DNA of 64,000 nt from Limnobaculum allomyrinae (GTDB lineage Bacteria; Pseudomonadota; Gammaproteobacteria; Enterobacterales; Enterobacteriaceae). The notes under the pieces are model-generated. The model searched no databases and was not told where the DNA came from. It saw only the letters and a program-made list of their open reading frames with translations. Shown one piece after another: positions 18,752 through 28,002 of the stretch (position 1 is its first letter; each line of letters starts with the position of its first letter). A program made the position numbers and the translations under genes. The stretch spans positions 806,001 to 870,000 of the forward strand of contig NZ_JADRCR010000001.1 of the NCBI RefSeq assembly GCF_016649425.1, given 5' to 3'.

Positions 18752-19492
18752 TTATCTTGCTCTTTCACATAATTTCGAGACATATGGATTATCATTACCC
18801 TGAACCTTCAATATGCGTTGATTTCGTTCACATTCCCACTCAGTTACGGGATAAAACATATTCCAAACATCAAACAGTTCTGTTTGTTGTTTAGATAACC
18901 GAAAGTGATAGCGATCGCGCATGTAGAAATAAGTCCGTGCAATCACGCCCCGCGCTCTTTCCGGTGGTTCAACGGTTCTATTCTTAAAATCAACTTTCAT
19001 TTGGCATTGTCCATATTGGGTGGCAGCCCCATTCCACTGACCAAACTGAAAGTTAGAGCGATCGTAATTAACTTCACCAATAGCAGGTTGTAAATTATGC
19101 AGGTCGGTTTCCATTACATTATATATCGGATCTTGAGTGCAATTTTTTCTACCTCCGCTTTGCCAACACTGCCGCTGGTGACCAAACTGCCAGGCGGGTA
19201 CTACGTGTTCCCACTCTATACGACCAGCCCGCTCAACATTTTTCCTGATTCGGTATCCACATCCTTCTAAATCGGGCACTCCCTTACGGCCAAACCACTG
19301 AATGGAACAACCACAATAAAAGCTCTGGCTCATATCACGGTGGATTTCTATCGCCAGTTGCTTGGCTTTATTAAAACTAATGGGGCCTGACATTTCTGGT
19401 TTTGCTGTCAACCCATATAACGGAAAAAAAAGCAGACTAAGGGTACTCACCCACCATTTATACCCAATCATATTTTTTATATCTGGAGTCAT
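18752..19492 (-). CDS. Periplasmic endonuclease I family protein
   Basis: 246 residues, EndA/NucM family of non-specific periplasmic DNases. Catalytic histidine motif WEHVVP (about residue 95) and the metal-binding [19 protein letters not shown] (about 130-150) are intact, and several cysteines typical of the disulfide-bonded family are present. A signal peptide is visible but the start is uncertain: methionine 8 (MIGYKWW, at 19471) gives a more normal signal sequence, and neither start has a clear ribosome-binding site. Whether this is the orthologue of endA (in E. coli between sprT and rsmE) or a paralogue cannot be told here. Confidence 0.87.
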   Translation of the reverse strand: MTPDIKNMIGYKWWVSTLSLLFFPLYGLTAKPEMSGPISFNKAKQLAIEIHRDMSQSFYCGCSIQWFGRKGVPDLEGCGYRIRKNVERAGRIEWEHVVPAWQFGHQRQCWQSGGRKNCTQDPIYNVMETDLHNLQPAIGEVNYDRSNFQFGQWNGAATQYGQCQMKVDFKNRTVEPPERARGVIARTYFYMRDRYHFRLSKQQTELFDVWNMFYPVTEWECERNQRILKVQGNDNPYVSKLCERAR

Positions 19493-19851
19493 TGAAATCA
19501 GGCCCGCAGGTTAACGGATACTCAGTAAGGAGACAAACAAAAATGATACCCAAAAAAGAGAGAGCCAGAGAAAATGAAATAGGATTGTATTAGTTACCAT
19601 TACACATTAATTAACCAACAATTAACTTTTATAACAATAATTTTATAATTAGATAAAGAAACAAAAAAATACACAATCAAATATATTTTAAAAATATTAA
19701 ATGGACATAATAAAGATAACTAAAACATAAGATAAAACACAAACTGAAACAGTTATCTTAATTTAGTGTACTAAAGAACACCTATTCTAATATAATAATT
19801 ATGGTATAAATTATTTAAGAAAATATTAGCTAAACCTATTGAGGGGCGATT
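19493..19851. other. AT-rich intergenic region
   Basis: About 360 bases, strongly AT-rich, between divergent genes. It must hold the promoters of the endonuclease and the zinc-ribbon gene; I see no coding sequence or hairpin. Confidence 0.5.
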
Positions 19852-20061
19852 ATGTGTCCTGACTTTAAATTTCAATGCTCAAGGTGTGGTAACACATCAT
19901 TTCGATCTGACCAACAGGTAGAATCTTTTGACGATATTTATGGCTCAATATGTTCTGAATGCTACAAACCTGTAGGTATTCACGATATTACCGAGCACAA
20001 AATAAGACGCATTCAATTGATTATACAAAGAAAAGTAATCCCAAGCGTTCCTACACCTTAA
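19852..20061 (+). CDS. Small zinc-ribbon protein
   Basis: 69 residues with two CxxC pairs (Cys9/Cys12 and Cys34/Cys37) that should bind one zinc ion, and a basic C-terminal third. A strong GAGGGG ribosome-binding site precedes the ATG. The family and role are not recognised; small two-knuckle proteins of this kind may bind nucleic acid or protein partners. It stands alone. Confidence 0.7.
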   Translation: MCPDFKFQCSRCGNTSFRSDQQVESFDDIYGSICSECYKPVGIHDITEHKIRRIQLIIQRKVIPSVPTP

Positions 20062-20332
20062 GGATAAAAGATATCAATTTGCTTCATCCACTAATATCGA
20101 CATGACACCAGATAGCACTTGTTCATGAATTTTTTATCTGTCAAAAAATAACATCCACTAATTTATTTTTCTTTTAATCCAGGAAAATATAAAAATTCAC
20201 AGCGTGATTTCACCATTGTTATGAAATTATTTATCAATCTCATAACAATGTGTTTGTAAAAAATAAAAGTGTGCTAAAAACAATTCCTTCCGGCATCAAA
20301 AAAACCTGAATTTCCGATCAGTTTATAAGCAA

Positions 20333-20566
20333 CTAATGAGTGGATTCTATACGAATAATATCTGCAGGTAACATGACGGTATCCAGGATAAAAGAGAAAG
20401 GAATATCAAGATAGTAAGCTCCATAACCTCTGTTGGCCTGATGTACGGAATATTTCACACCAGAGTAATACTCATCATGATATCCTCCTTCGAACCGGCT
20501 GGCGAAACTGCCACATCCACAGAGAAAAGAAGATAACATGACTAATATAATGATCTTCTTAATCAT
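20333..20566 (-). CDS. YceK/YidQ family lipoprotein (DUF1375)
   Basis: 77 residues. Lipoprotein signal peptide with lipobox LCGC (cysteine about 18) and the family signature near the C terminus, DIPFSFILDTVMLPADI. These are small outer-membrane-associated lipoproteins of unknown function in Enterobacterales. It is followed on the same strand side by another small secreted protein gene upstream. Confidence 0.82.
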   Translation of the reverse strand: MIKKIIILVMLSSFLCGCGSFASRFEGGYHDEYYSGVKYSVHQANRGYGAYYLDIPFSFILDTVMLPADIIRIESTH

Positions 20567-20620
20567 TATAACTTCCTTCCGATTACCCGAACGATTACAC
20601 CAACAAATTATCGATACAAA

Positions 20621-21001
20621 TTAATTACAGTCAACCAATTCACCAGTTACTTCCAGTACACAAAGATTACGCTTGTTTTGGATACGATAACACCCACTAT
20701 CATCACACCAACGATCGCTGGCATAGGTAGACTCATCAACCTGATTACGACCAGAAGGACGTTCACTGCCGGAGGAATACATACGGCGATCTGAACCAGA
20801 AACAACAGAGGTAGGCCTCATAGATTGAGGACGAATAACATAATCATTACCCTGGCAATCACTGAGAGATGCCGTTCGGTTTCCTGAAGCGTCAGTATAT
20901 TTATCAATGCAAACCTGATAGCTTTCTGCCTGAACAATTGGCAAATTGAATGTAACCGCAACAGCGCTAATGGCCAGTAATGCCTTTAAATGATGTCTCA
21001 T
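20621..21001 (-). CDS. Unrecognised secreted cysteine-containing protein
   Basis: 126 residues with a signal peptide cleaved after VQA (about residue 25). The mature part is polar, Ser/Arg-rich in the middle, with six cysteines that could pair in the periplasm (YQVCID, SDCQG, WCDDSGCYRI, NLCVLE, VDCN). I recognise no family. It lies 54 bases upstream of the DUF1375 lipoprotein gene and may be co-transcribed with it. Confidence 0.65.
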   Translation of the reverse strand: MRHHLKALLAISAVAVTFNLPIVQAESYQVCIDKYTDASGNRTASLSDCQGNDYVIRPQSMRPTSVVSGSDRRMYSSGSERPSGRNQVDESTYASDRWCDDSGCYRIQNKRNLCVLEVTGELVDCN

Positions 21002-21200
21002 GCTAATGATTCCCTTTTTGATACTTATATTCTGTTATCAAAGACAGCCACATAATGAATAACCTCCCGTTATCCAACACATTAATCTTTGATATCAGTT
21101 AATCCCTCTTATCTCAAGCAGACTTTCAATTTATTAACAAAAATGCCAGTTCCCATAATTAAATGAGAACTGACATTAAACATTGATATATCGTTTAAAA

Positions 21201-21845
21201 CTAAGAGCTTGCTAATGCCAGCTTAAGCCCAAATGCCAAAAATAATGTACCAATACATCCATTAGATAATTTCGCTAATCCATAGCGCTGGCGGAACATA
21301 GAAGCCAGTGTCGCCCCACCAAAAATTAATACGGAAAGATACAACATACTAAATGCTTCTAATATGCTACCAAGGATAAAAAATGGAACCGCCGTATTCG
21401 GGTAGTCAGGGCTAACAAATTGAACAAAGAATGAAACATAAAAGATGATCGTTTTAGGGTTAGTCAAACTTAATAGCAGCGCTTTTCTAAAAGTATGCTC
21501 TTTGGTTGCTTTAGGCGTTTCAGCAACCGTATGCCCTTCTCTTTTTATTAGCGTGGTATAAAGAATACGCCCACCCAAATAAAGCAAATAAGCCGCACCG
21601 GCATATTTAACAATGCTGAAAAATAGTGGTGAAGTGCGAACCAGTGAAGCTACGCCAATAAATGCCAAAAAAATCAATGTGGCATCACCCAGAAAAACAC
21701 CGAAAGAAGCTTTATATCCTTCTTTTACACCATGCTTAGCACTACTGGTCAGTACAAAAATAGAATTAAGTCCGGGTATTAATGTAATGAAAATTACACC
21801 AATAACATAAGTCCAAAGATTTATTACACCAAAATTTTCAAGCAT
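21201..21845 (-). CDS. leuE: Leucine efflux protein, LysE/RhtB family
   Basis: 214 residues with about six hydrophobic helices, close in length and sequence to E. coli LeuE (VINLWTYVIGVIFITLIPG; GVFLGDATLIFLA; LLSLTNPKTIIFYVSFFVQF). Exports leucine and similar amino acids across the inner membrane. The first residues (MLENFGV) align with the E. coli start. Monocistronic; no ribosome-binding site of note. Confidence 0.87.
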   Translation of the reverse strand: MLENFGVINLWTYVIGVIFITLIPGLNSIFVLTSSAKHGVKEGYKASFGVFLGDATLIFLAFIGVASLVRTSPLFFSIVKYAGAAYLLYLGGRILYTTLIKREGHTVAETPKATKEHTFRKALLLSLTNPKTIIFYVSFFVQFVSPDYPNTAVPFFILGSILEAFSMLYLSVLIFGGATLASMFRQRYGLAKLSNGCIGTLFLAFGLKLALASS

Positions 21846-22252
21846 TTTCGTATCCGCCCCACCAAACAGAAAACTTGCCCAAACAAACTTTCAGCGCCAC
21901 ACCGACCAAAAAAATAATGATCGGTTGCCTTAAAGGGGGAATATACAGACAAATAAACCAAAATCAAATCCAATAAAAAGAATTTAAATCCAATAAATAA
22001 ACAATAAAGCAGATATTAAGATATAAAACAACCAAAAATCCAGAATTAAAAACCAATTTAAATTTAATTTTAGATAAAAAAGAAGAATTAATCATTTTAA
22101 AAAATAAATAATGATTAATTCAATAGTTATGGAAAGTTTTGTGGACTACTTGATTTACATCCAATGAGCACTATTATCAATTCTACACGGACAAAATGAA
22201 GAATGTTAATATTTTGATCCACCATTTGATTCCTTCCCATGAGGTTAAAGCT
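21846..22252. other. AT-rich divergent intergenic region
   Basis: About 400 bases with no gene, extremely AT-rich between about 21960 and 22130; contains the promoters of leuE (minus) and yobA-yebZ (plus). A possible upstream start for yobA at 22196 lies here but was not chosen. Confidence 0.5.
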
Positions 22253-22633
22253 ATGTACTTTCGTTTGTCTCACTTATTAACGTCACTATTCATCATATTA
22301 TTCAGCTTAGCCTCACCCTCCGCGTTAGCTCATGCACATCTAAAACAGCAAACGCCTGCGGCAGAGAGCACTCTGACGACTTCACCAAAAGAGATATCAT
22401 TAACATATTCAGAAGGGGTCGAAGTAAAATTCAGTAAAATTGAGCTACTCGGTCCGAATGACAAAGTCATACCTACCGATGAGTTACTTCTGGATACCAC
22501 CAATAGCAGCCGTCTAATCGCCCCACTAAAAGTATCGTTATCAACAGGTCAATATACCGTTAACTGGCATGTCGTATCTGTTGATGGTCACAATACTAAA
22601 GGTTCTTTTAAATTTGTAGTAAAAGCTGATTAA
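22253..22633 (+). CDS. yobA: CopC-like periplasmic copper protein YobA
   Basis: 126 residues from the ATG at 22253, which follows a GAGG ribosome-binding site; starting at 22196 would add 19 residues ahead of the signal peptide. The signal peptide ends ...SALA, so the mature protein begins His-Ala-His, which together with the late DGH (SVDGHNTKGSF) is the copper-binding histidine-brace pattern of CopC. It probably binds Cu(II) in the periplasm and works with the membrane protein encoded immediately downstream (stop and start overlap by one base). Confidence 0.9.
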   Translation: MYFRLSHLLTSLFIILFSLASPSALAHAHLKQQTPAAESTLTTSPKEISLTYSEGVEVKFSKIELLGPNDKVIPTDELLLDTTNSSRLIAPLKVSLSTGQYTVNWHVVSVDGHNTKGSFKFVVKAD

Positions 22634-23514
22634 TGAGTCTGGAAGTTCTCTATATTTTTTTCAGACTATTGCATTTCTGTGCGGTGATATTACTGTTTGG
22701 TATCACCGTATTTGTCAGTTATCTGAGTTATGGAAAATTTCGTTTATCACTTCAATACGATCTACACAGATTATTAACCTATAGCCTACTGATAGCACTA
22801 TTGACCTCAACAGGACTACTCAGTATACAAAGTGGCTTAATGGGAGATGGTTGGTCAGATACAATTAAAATAGACGTTCTCGCAGATGTCCTCTCAACCA
22901 CCTTTGGTCAGGCGTGGCGCTGGCAAATTATATTTACATTAACTGCCACTATCTGTTTGTTTCTTCCTATTTACTGGCGTTTTAACCTGATTAGCCTGTT
23001 GGCCTTTTTATTGTTAATCTCATTGGGATTTGTCGGCCATGCCACACTACATAGCGGGTCTATTGGATGGCTACATCGTATAAATCATGCTCTGCATTTA
23101 ATCTGCGGTGGATACTGGTTAGGGGCTCTTATTCCTTTATTAGTTTGCCTGCGTTATTTGTCGGTTGAGCTGTATCGTTCTGATGCCATACATACATTAA
23201 TTCGGTTTTCTCGTATAGGCCATCTGGCTGTCATATTGGTCGTTTTAACCGGTATCATCAATAGCGCCCTCATTCTGCAACGTTGGCCTGTTGACTGGTC
23301 ATCGGATTATCAACAACTGCTCGGAATCAAAGTTATTCTGGTCATCGTGATGATTATGATTGCCCTGTATAATCGCTATCGGCTGGTACCCAAAATGAAT
23401 CAACAAGGCAGCCACACTATACGGTATTTCTCATTCTGTACCGGGATGGAGATCCTGCTGGGTATTATTGTTCTCTCGTTAGTCAGCCTGTTTGCTACCC
23501 TTCCCCCCACCTGA
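22633..23514 (+). CDS. yebZ: CopD-family copper membrane protein YebZ
   Basis: 293 residues with about eight membrane helices, the size of E. coli YebZ. Histidines typical of CopD are visible (FVGHATLHSGS; RINHALHLICGG). Thought to move or handle copper together with YobA. In E. coli a third gene, yebY, follows; here there is none, and a small unrelated gene on the other strand comes next. Confidence 0.9.
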   Translation: MSLEVLYIFFRLLHFCAVILLFGITVFVSYLSYGKFRLSLQYDLHRLLTYSLLIALLTSTGLLSIQSGLMGDGWSDTIKIDVLADVLSTTFGQAWRWQIIFTLTATICLFLPIYWRFNLISLLAFLLLISLGFVGHATLHSGSIGWLHRINHALHLICGGYWLGALIPLLVCLRYLSVELYRSDAIHTLIRFSRIGHLAVILVVLTGIINSALILQRWPVDWSSDYQQLLGIKVILVIVMIMIALYNRYRLVPKMNQQGSHTIRYFSFCTGMEILLGIIVLSLVSLFATLPPT

Positions 23515-23587
23515 GTCCTTCTACTCCAATTTTACAACGCATGTATTTCAATATAAAAGTCAGACTCACAACTTCTGTCTATACAAA

Positions 23588-23776
23588 TTAATTGGGCTGA
23601 TAAAAACCATAGTGGTAAATAACATAAACAACTGACATAGAAAAACTGATAACGACCAATGATAGAAAGATCGGCAAAAATCTCACTTTTTTACCCGCCA
23701 GTCGGGAAAAAAATCGTATGAATAGTGCCAGTACGGCAGGAAAGATAATAAAGATAAATAAGGGTAAACCAGCCAT
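23588..23776 (-). CDS. Small two-helix membrane protein
   Basis: 62 residues from the ATG at 23776, placed after a suitable CAGGTG sequence (an upstream in-frame GTG at 23785 is possible). Two hydrophobic helices (residues about 3-20 and 34-54) with a basic loop between. No family recognised. It is separated from the DUF805 gene upstream of it by a terminator. Confidence 0.5.
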   Translation of the reverse strand: MAGLPLFIFIIFPAVLALFIRFFSRLAGKKVRFLPIFLSLVVISFSMSVVYVIYHYGFYQPN

Positions 23777-23790
23777 CGGGAACACCTGTA

Positions 23791-23822
23791 ATAAAAGAGC
23801 AATCTCAAACTGCTCTTTTATT
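23791..23822. terminator. Terminator between DUF805 gene and small membrane protein
   Basis: Perfect 9-bp arms (23793-23801 with 23811-23819), A-rich on one side and T-rich on the other; would work for the minus-strand DUF805 transcript. Confidence 0.7.
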
Positions 23823-23833
23823 ATAGTGCAAAA

Positions 23834-24208
23834 TTAATGAGTTGCAGTCCTTGGGTCAGGGCCATATTGGTTACTTCCTTCTGTTGGCCTTAGCATTAGC
23901 GAAGCAACGATGAACACCCCTGCAAGAATCAAATAACCAAAACACCACCATCCGCTCTGGCCGCAATCATGTAAACGTCGAACGTTATATGACAAGGTGG
24001 TCAATATTGTTATCATCATAAGTACACTGGCGACGGTTTCCGTAATCAACCCGCTATTACCAAACAGGATACTGACAATGCTGGCAACAGCAAAAAAGAA
24101 GACTAACTGCAGCAACAGAAACCAGGCAAAATCGCGCCGTCTTGCCCTACCGTTATAATCAAAAATTCGTCGATATCCATTTAACCAGGCATTAAATACA
24201 TCTGACAC
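23834..24208 (-). CDS. DUF805 family inner-membrane protein
   Basis: 124 residues with the DUF805 pattern: RRIFDYNGRARRRDFAWF at the N terminus, three to four hydrophobic helices, and YNVRRLHDCGQSGWW in the middle. Homologues in E. coli are YhaH/YhaI. Function unknown. Own promoter region and terminator. Confidence 0.87.
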   Translation of the reverse strand: MSDVFNAWLNGYRRIFDYNGRARRRDFAWFLLLQLVFFFAVASIVSILFGNSGLITETVASVLMMITILTTLSYNVRRLHDCGQSGWWCFGYLILAGVFIVASLMLRPTEGSNQYGPDPRTATH

Positions 24209-24380
24209 ACTATCACCCTTTAGTTAATTCACTTGATTTGTCTTTTACCATTAGCGAAACAATATACGTTAGATTTACAGAAGATGAATATTGCCATTCA
24301 GTAAATCTTATCTGCTATCAGACTAAAAAAGATTTATATAACTGGCTATCATTACTCATTAAGTCTATAGAGAAAACGGC

Positions 24381-25034
24381 TTAATCAACCTGACGAAATG
24401 TAAGATTAATGCGGCAATCTTGGGTATCTGAATGATAACCCGCTTTTACCGGTAGAATACCGTGATAGGCCAATCGAGACACGCCTCCCCAAACCACTAC
24501 ATCTCCCTGGGTCAGTACGCATTTTTGGACACTATCGCTACGGAAAAGTCCGCCAAATTGAAATACAGCAGGTAAGCCAAACGACATAGAGACAATAGGA
24601 TAATTAACGTTTTTTTCATCCTTATCCTGATGTAACGACATCTTCGCGCCTATCGCATGACGATTAATCAAACAAACGTTTGGCTGAAAATTAGAAAAGC
24701 CCCCTTGTTCAGCCGCTTCTATTGCTAATTGGGAGAGTAATGGGGCTATTGGTGGCCACGGTTTACCCGTGAGCGGATCTTTCCTGCTGTAACGATACCC
24801 CTGACGATCCGTAACCCAGCCATAATCACCACAGTTAGTCATTGCTACTGACATATCATAGCCGCCAGGTGTGGTCATATGGCGAAACGGTGAATATTCA
24901 ACAACTGACGCTACCTGAGCCAATATGGCTTTCGTATGTTGAAGAACAAAATGGCGTAACACTACTGCTCCGGGCGCCAATTCTTCCCGGACTACCTCTG
25001 GTGGCTCAAGGTGTTCAAATAAGTCAAATGTCAT
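24381..25034 (-). CDS. alkB: Alpha-ketoglutarate-dependent DNA repair dioxygenase AlkB
   Basis: Oxidatively removes methyl groups from 1-methyladenine and 3-methylcytosine in DNA and RNA. 217 residues, the E. coli length. Iron ligands are in LHQDKDE (HxD) and LAYHG, and the 2-oxoglutarate-binding arginines in CRINLTFR. N-terminal nucleotide-recognition lid is present. In E. coli alkB is co-transcribed with ada; here it stands alone with no ada nearby and no Ada-box that I can identify. Confidence 0.95.
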   Translation of the reverse strand: MTFDLFEHLEPPEVVREELAPGAVVLRHFVLQHTKAILAQVASVVEYSPFRHMTTPGGYDMSVAMTNCGDYGWVTDRQGYRYSRKDPLTGKPWPPIAPLLSQLAIEAAEQGGFSNFQPNVCLINRHAIGAKMSLHQDKDEKNVNYPIVSMSFGLPAVFQFGGLFRSDSVQKCVLTQGDVVVWGGVSRLAYHGILPVKAGYHSDTQDCRINLTFRQVD

Positions 25035-25121
25035 CGTTACAATTACTCAACACCGGGAAGAGCGACGATACCGTATAATATCGTCGGAAACATGATTTGC
25101 TGAATAATAAATCAGAAAAGT

Positions 25122-25658
25122 TTACTTAGCCTCAGGAGCGGGTACAGTGATATCCATACCATAAAGACGTAATATTGCAGGAACATCCTCAACACCACCA
25201 AAAACATAACGTTGCTTAACGCCTGCGTTTTCTGGAATAGTGATATCGAATTCTGCTGGTGTCAGTGGCGTTTTTAATGAGGAAATAAATCCATCTTTAT
25301 CAATCAGAATAAGTGATTTACTTTCATTAAGATTCGACAGTCGAACAATCTTATCGGTGTTATTACGTAAAGCCAGCGTCAGTTTATACTCTTGCTCCGC
25401 TACCTTTTCCGCAGATAACACAGAAACAGTAACATACTTAGCCAAATTCTCTTTATCTGTCACAATAATAGCACCATCAATGCTACTGCCCGACTGACGT
25501 CCATCATCTACACCATCTTTCACTCCGCTAAGTGCATCTTTACCCGCAGCAATCACCCCGGAAACCGTACTCTTGATACTGTCTTTCACCACTGAACTAT
25601 CTTCAGCCAGCGCAGGCAAGCTCATGAATATAGTTAATGCAAGTATGGTTTTCTTCAT
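25122..25658 (-). CDS. Unrecognised periplasmic protein
   Basis: 178 residues with a cleavable signal peptide (cut after ALA, residue 18). The first 50 mature residues are Ser/Gly/Asp-rich and helix-like; the rest has alternating hydrophobic residues compatible with a beta-sandwich (YKLTLALRNNTDKIVRLSNL), resembling bacterial proteins with an Ig-like fold. I assign no family or function. Monocistronic. Confidence 0.65.
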   Translation of the reverse strand: MKKTILALTIFMSLPALAEDSSVVKDSIKSTVSGVIAAGKDALSGVKDGVDDGRQSGSSIDGAIIVTDKENLAKYVTVSVLSAEKVAEQEYKLTLALRNNTDKIVRLSNLNESKSLILIDKDGFISSLKTPLTPAEFDITIPENAGVKQRYVFGGVEDVPAILRLYGMDITVPAPEAK

Positions 25659-26057
25659 AATTATCCCTTATTAATGATTATTCCTGTCCAAGTGTCCCAA
25701 CTTTAGCATGTTGCAAAAGATATTTACCAGATATCTACAACAAGAATCCCATCATGGATCACTCTCAAAAAGACATTATTGGAATTAATTGAGTAAAAGC
25801 ACTTTTTGCCAGGATAAGCTGTTCAGATTCAGAAGATTAAAACAAATGACGTCAGGTGAGTATGAAAAAGAAAAAGCCCTGATGGCGATCAGGGCGAAGC
25901 GAGCAATTTAACAGTACATCTAATCAAGCCATTCGGTGAGGATGTGCTCAATCGCTATATAAATTAATGCATAGCGCATAATTAAGTCAATAACAAATTT
26001 GAGGTATCGTCCAAATGGTTGCCACTTTAGACTTAGTATCCATGTAAAAAACCAAGA
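25659..26057. other. Intergenic region without supported gene
   Basis: About 400 bases holding a minus-strand hairpin terminator (25868-25895). The stretch 25900-26050 contains short open frames with no ribosome-binding site that I did not accept. Confidence 0.45.
25866..25896 (-). terminator. Minus-strand terminator
   Basis: Perfect 8-bp stem (25876-25883 with 25888-25895), 4-base loop, followed on the minus strand by a T-rich run. It probably ends the transcript of the DUF333 lipoprotein. Confidence 0.75.
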
Positions 26058-26318
26058 TCAACTTTTATGATTAGCCCGATAAAGTTCCCATGTATCAAGC
26101 TGTAAGCCATCTTTAAAAGAACAAACTGAATAGCTGCCTTTTGCATTTTGCCTTGGCTGAACTTTACCACCAACACTGGCACAATAGGTATCTGCAGGAT
26201 TTCCCTGCCCTCCAATAGCAGAAACATCCTGAGTTTTTGAACCTGTAGAGCACCCTTGAATTAGTGCAACGACAAATAGCCCTGATGTAATACACACTAC
26301 GTTTATCATTTTTCTCAT
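26058..26318 (-). CDS. DUF333 lipoprotein, YoaF-like
   Basis: 86 residues from the ATG at 26318, chosen because an AGGGG ribosome-binding site lies 7 bases before it (a longer frame with a GTG start would read through that site). Lipobox QGC after a hydrophobic signal segment, then the DUF333 pattern NPADTYCASVGGKV ... SVCSFKDGLQLDTWELYR with two conserved cysteines. E. coli YoaF is the nearest relative I recall. Function unknown. Confidence 0.82.
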   Translation of the reverse strand: MRKMINVVCITSGLFVVALIQGCSTGSKTQDVSAIGGQGNPADTYCASVGGKVQPRQNAKGSYSVCSFKDGLQLDTWELYRANHKS

Positions 26319-26430
26319 CAACAGACCCCTATTCACTGATATCTATCAAGCTTGCAAAACGCCAACTCAATCTGGCGGGACTGTATTAACTATAAATCAC
26401 ATAATCAATTACTGCTGGCCGATTATCTAC

Positions 26431-26480
26431 TTATATAACATTAGGGCCCCGACATAATGCGGGGCCCTAATGTTATATAA
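26431..26480. repeat. Perfect 20-bp inverted repeat (possible bidirectional terminator)
   Basis: Arms 26431-26450 and 26461-26480 are exactly complementary over 20 bases around a 10-base loop; the inner half is a GC block (GGGCCCC), the outer half AT-rich. It lies between two small lipoprotein genes. Confidence 0.7.
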
Positions 26481-26503
26481 TCACTCTGAATTAGTAACAG
26501 ACT

Positions 26504-26725
26504 CTATTTTTCGACCATCTCTGAAATTTCTTCAGATTTTATCTGATGTTCATTTCCATCCTGATCGACATAACTGGTCATACCCGTTTCTTTATCTAAA
26601 ACTGGTTTTCCATGTGCCACAATAATTTGTCCACTATTAGTGGTCATCACATAATCGCTGGCACATGCAGAAAGGCCAAATGCTAAAATCAGGCTCGATA
26701 AAATCATGGTAAGTTTTTTAATCAT
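26504..26725 (-). CDS. YgdI/YgdR family lipoprotein (DUF903)
   Basis: 73 residues from the ATG at 26725, which has an AGGGGA ribosome-binding site; upstream in-frame codons would only add a nonsense extension. Lipobox LSAC (cysteine 21), then the DUF903 core: SDYVMTTNSGQIIVAHGKPVLDKETGMTSYVDQDG. Small SH3-like outer-membrane lipoproteins of unknown role, several per enterobacterial genome. Confidence 0.88.
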   Translation of the reverse strand: MIKKLTMILSSLILAFGLSACASDYVMTTNSGQIIVAHGKPVLDKETGMTSYVDQDGNEHQIKSEEISEMVEK

Positions 26726-26917
26726 GTTAATTTCCCCTATCGTGCTCATCTTCAGATGATTTTCTGTTATCAAACGTATGTTTACTTTTTAAACATAGCT
26801 CAATATTTCAATCTATGACAAACAGGTTGTGCTAAAAGAGATGGTGATAACCACTATTTTTAGTCTTTTTGTGCGGTAAAATGAGGGAGTTCTACGGGGA
26901 GTATGGCAAGTTTTAAG

Positions 26918-26948
26918 CATAAAAAAACCCGGGTAATTATCCCAGGCT
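26918..26948 (-). terminator. Terminator after the cold-shock gene
   Basis: On the minus strand a 6-bp GC stem with one G-T pair is followed by seven T residues. Confidence 0.75.
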
Positions 26949-27017
26949 TTTATTAATAATTCAGTATGCGTTAACCCACTGGGCCAATTCTACATAATGA
27001 ACTATCAGAAATGCTGA

Positions 27018-27230
27018 TTAGCAAGCAACAACGTTAACCGCTGATGGGCCTTTAGCACCGTTCTCGATAGAGAAAGATACTTCTTGACCTTCTTCTAAAG
27101 TTTTGAAGTTTGTTCCCTGGATAGCTGAATAGTGAACAAACACATCTTTGCTACCATCTTTAGGAGAAATAAAACCAAAACCTTTATCGCTGTTAAACCA
27201 TTTTACTAAACCAGTCATTGTATTAGACAT
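27018..27230 (-). CDS. Cold-shock protein, CspA family
   Basis: 70 residues forming one cold-shock domain, an RNA/ssDNA chaperone of the cytosol. Both RNA-binding motifs are intact: KGFGFI (RNP1) and VFVHYSAI (RNP2). The start [13 protein letters not shown] is most like E. coli CspB/CspG/CspI. The leader upstream has no gene for several hundred bases, consistent with the long structured 5' untranslated regions of cold-inducible csp genes; that regulation is inferred. Which of the paralogues it corresponds to is not determined. Confidence 0.93.
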   Translation of the reverse strand: MSNTMTGLVKWFNSDKGFGFISPKDGSKDVFVHYSAIQGTNFKTLEEGQEVSFSIENGAKGPSAVNVVAC

Positions 27231-28002
27231 CGTGTATTCCTCTAACTCTTATTAAATTACCATAAATTATTTGATGGTCTGTTTGTCAGTTTTACTTATG
27301 GGAACTAATTAGAAGGAATTCTTGAAGAAGTGATATCAGAGATAACGCTAAATGGCGAACTGCTTTAAATTACTATACATAAATAGGTCTGTACTACAAA
27401 CCGGTAATCATTAAGCCACACTTAGTTGGATTACACAATCATTTCTTCCATTTATTTTCACTTCGGTGACAACTTGCCATTTAAAAGCAGCCTTGATAAA
27501 GAAACAACACCTTGATCAGTAAAGAGCCAAGCAGACAATCAGAACCCAAATATCAAGCTATCTAAATGAATTTTAAAGATAAAAAATAAATTACTCTTTT
27601 TAAAAATTTAACAATCATCAATAAAAATAATTTACTTCAGCCTGTTTATTATTGTTATCGAATTAAGAAGTACTTAACAAAAGAAATTTATTATCACTAT
27701 TATTAATTTGGTGTTCGAACAAGCATATGCCATTGTAATCAAAGCGGCGTTCATCATGTCACTGCTACTATTACAATAACAAAATATTAAATACCAAGAT
27801 GATTATCCCTGTCTGCTGATGGGGATATTTTTTATTTGATAAAAATTTCCTGATATATCTTTCCCGTTTCAGCCAATCTATCTTTGCTGCTAAAGCAAAA
27901 CAGTTATGCTGCAAGGCCGCTTTTTCTACGATCTCTTTTTTGCCATGATGATCAAACAATAACAAAGTTATTACATCCCCATCATACAAAAGAGAAAATG
28001 AT
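27231..28002. other. Long non-coding region upstream of csp and dkgB
   Basis: About 770 bases between divergent genes. The part next to the csp gene is probably its long leader. A 72-codon minus-strand frame at 27771-27989 begins with TTG and overlaps the dkgB promoter region; I do not accept it. No other feature seen. Confidence 0.5.

Noticed and set aside
25900-26057. Short minus-strand frames resembling a decayed membrane peptide
   Set aside because: No start with ribosome-binding site and no recognisable homologue.
26033-26227. 64-codon minus-strand frame
   Set aside because: Overlaps the DUF333 lipoprotein in another frame; shadow.
27771-27989. 72-codon minus-strand frame
   Set aside because: TTG start, no ribosome-binding site, overlaps the dkgB promoter region and matches nothing.
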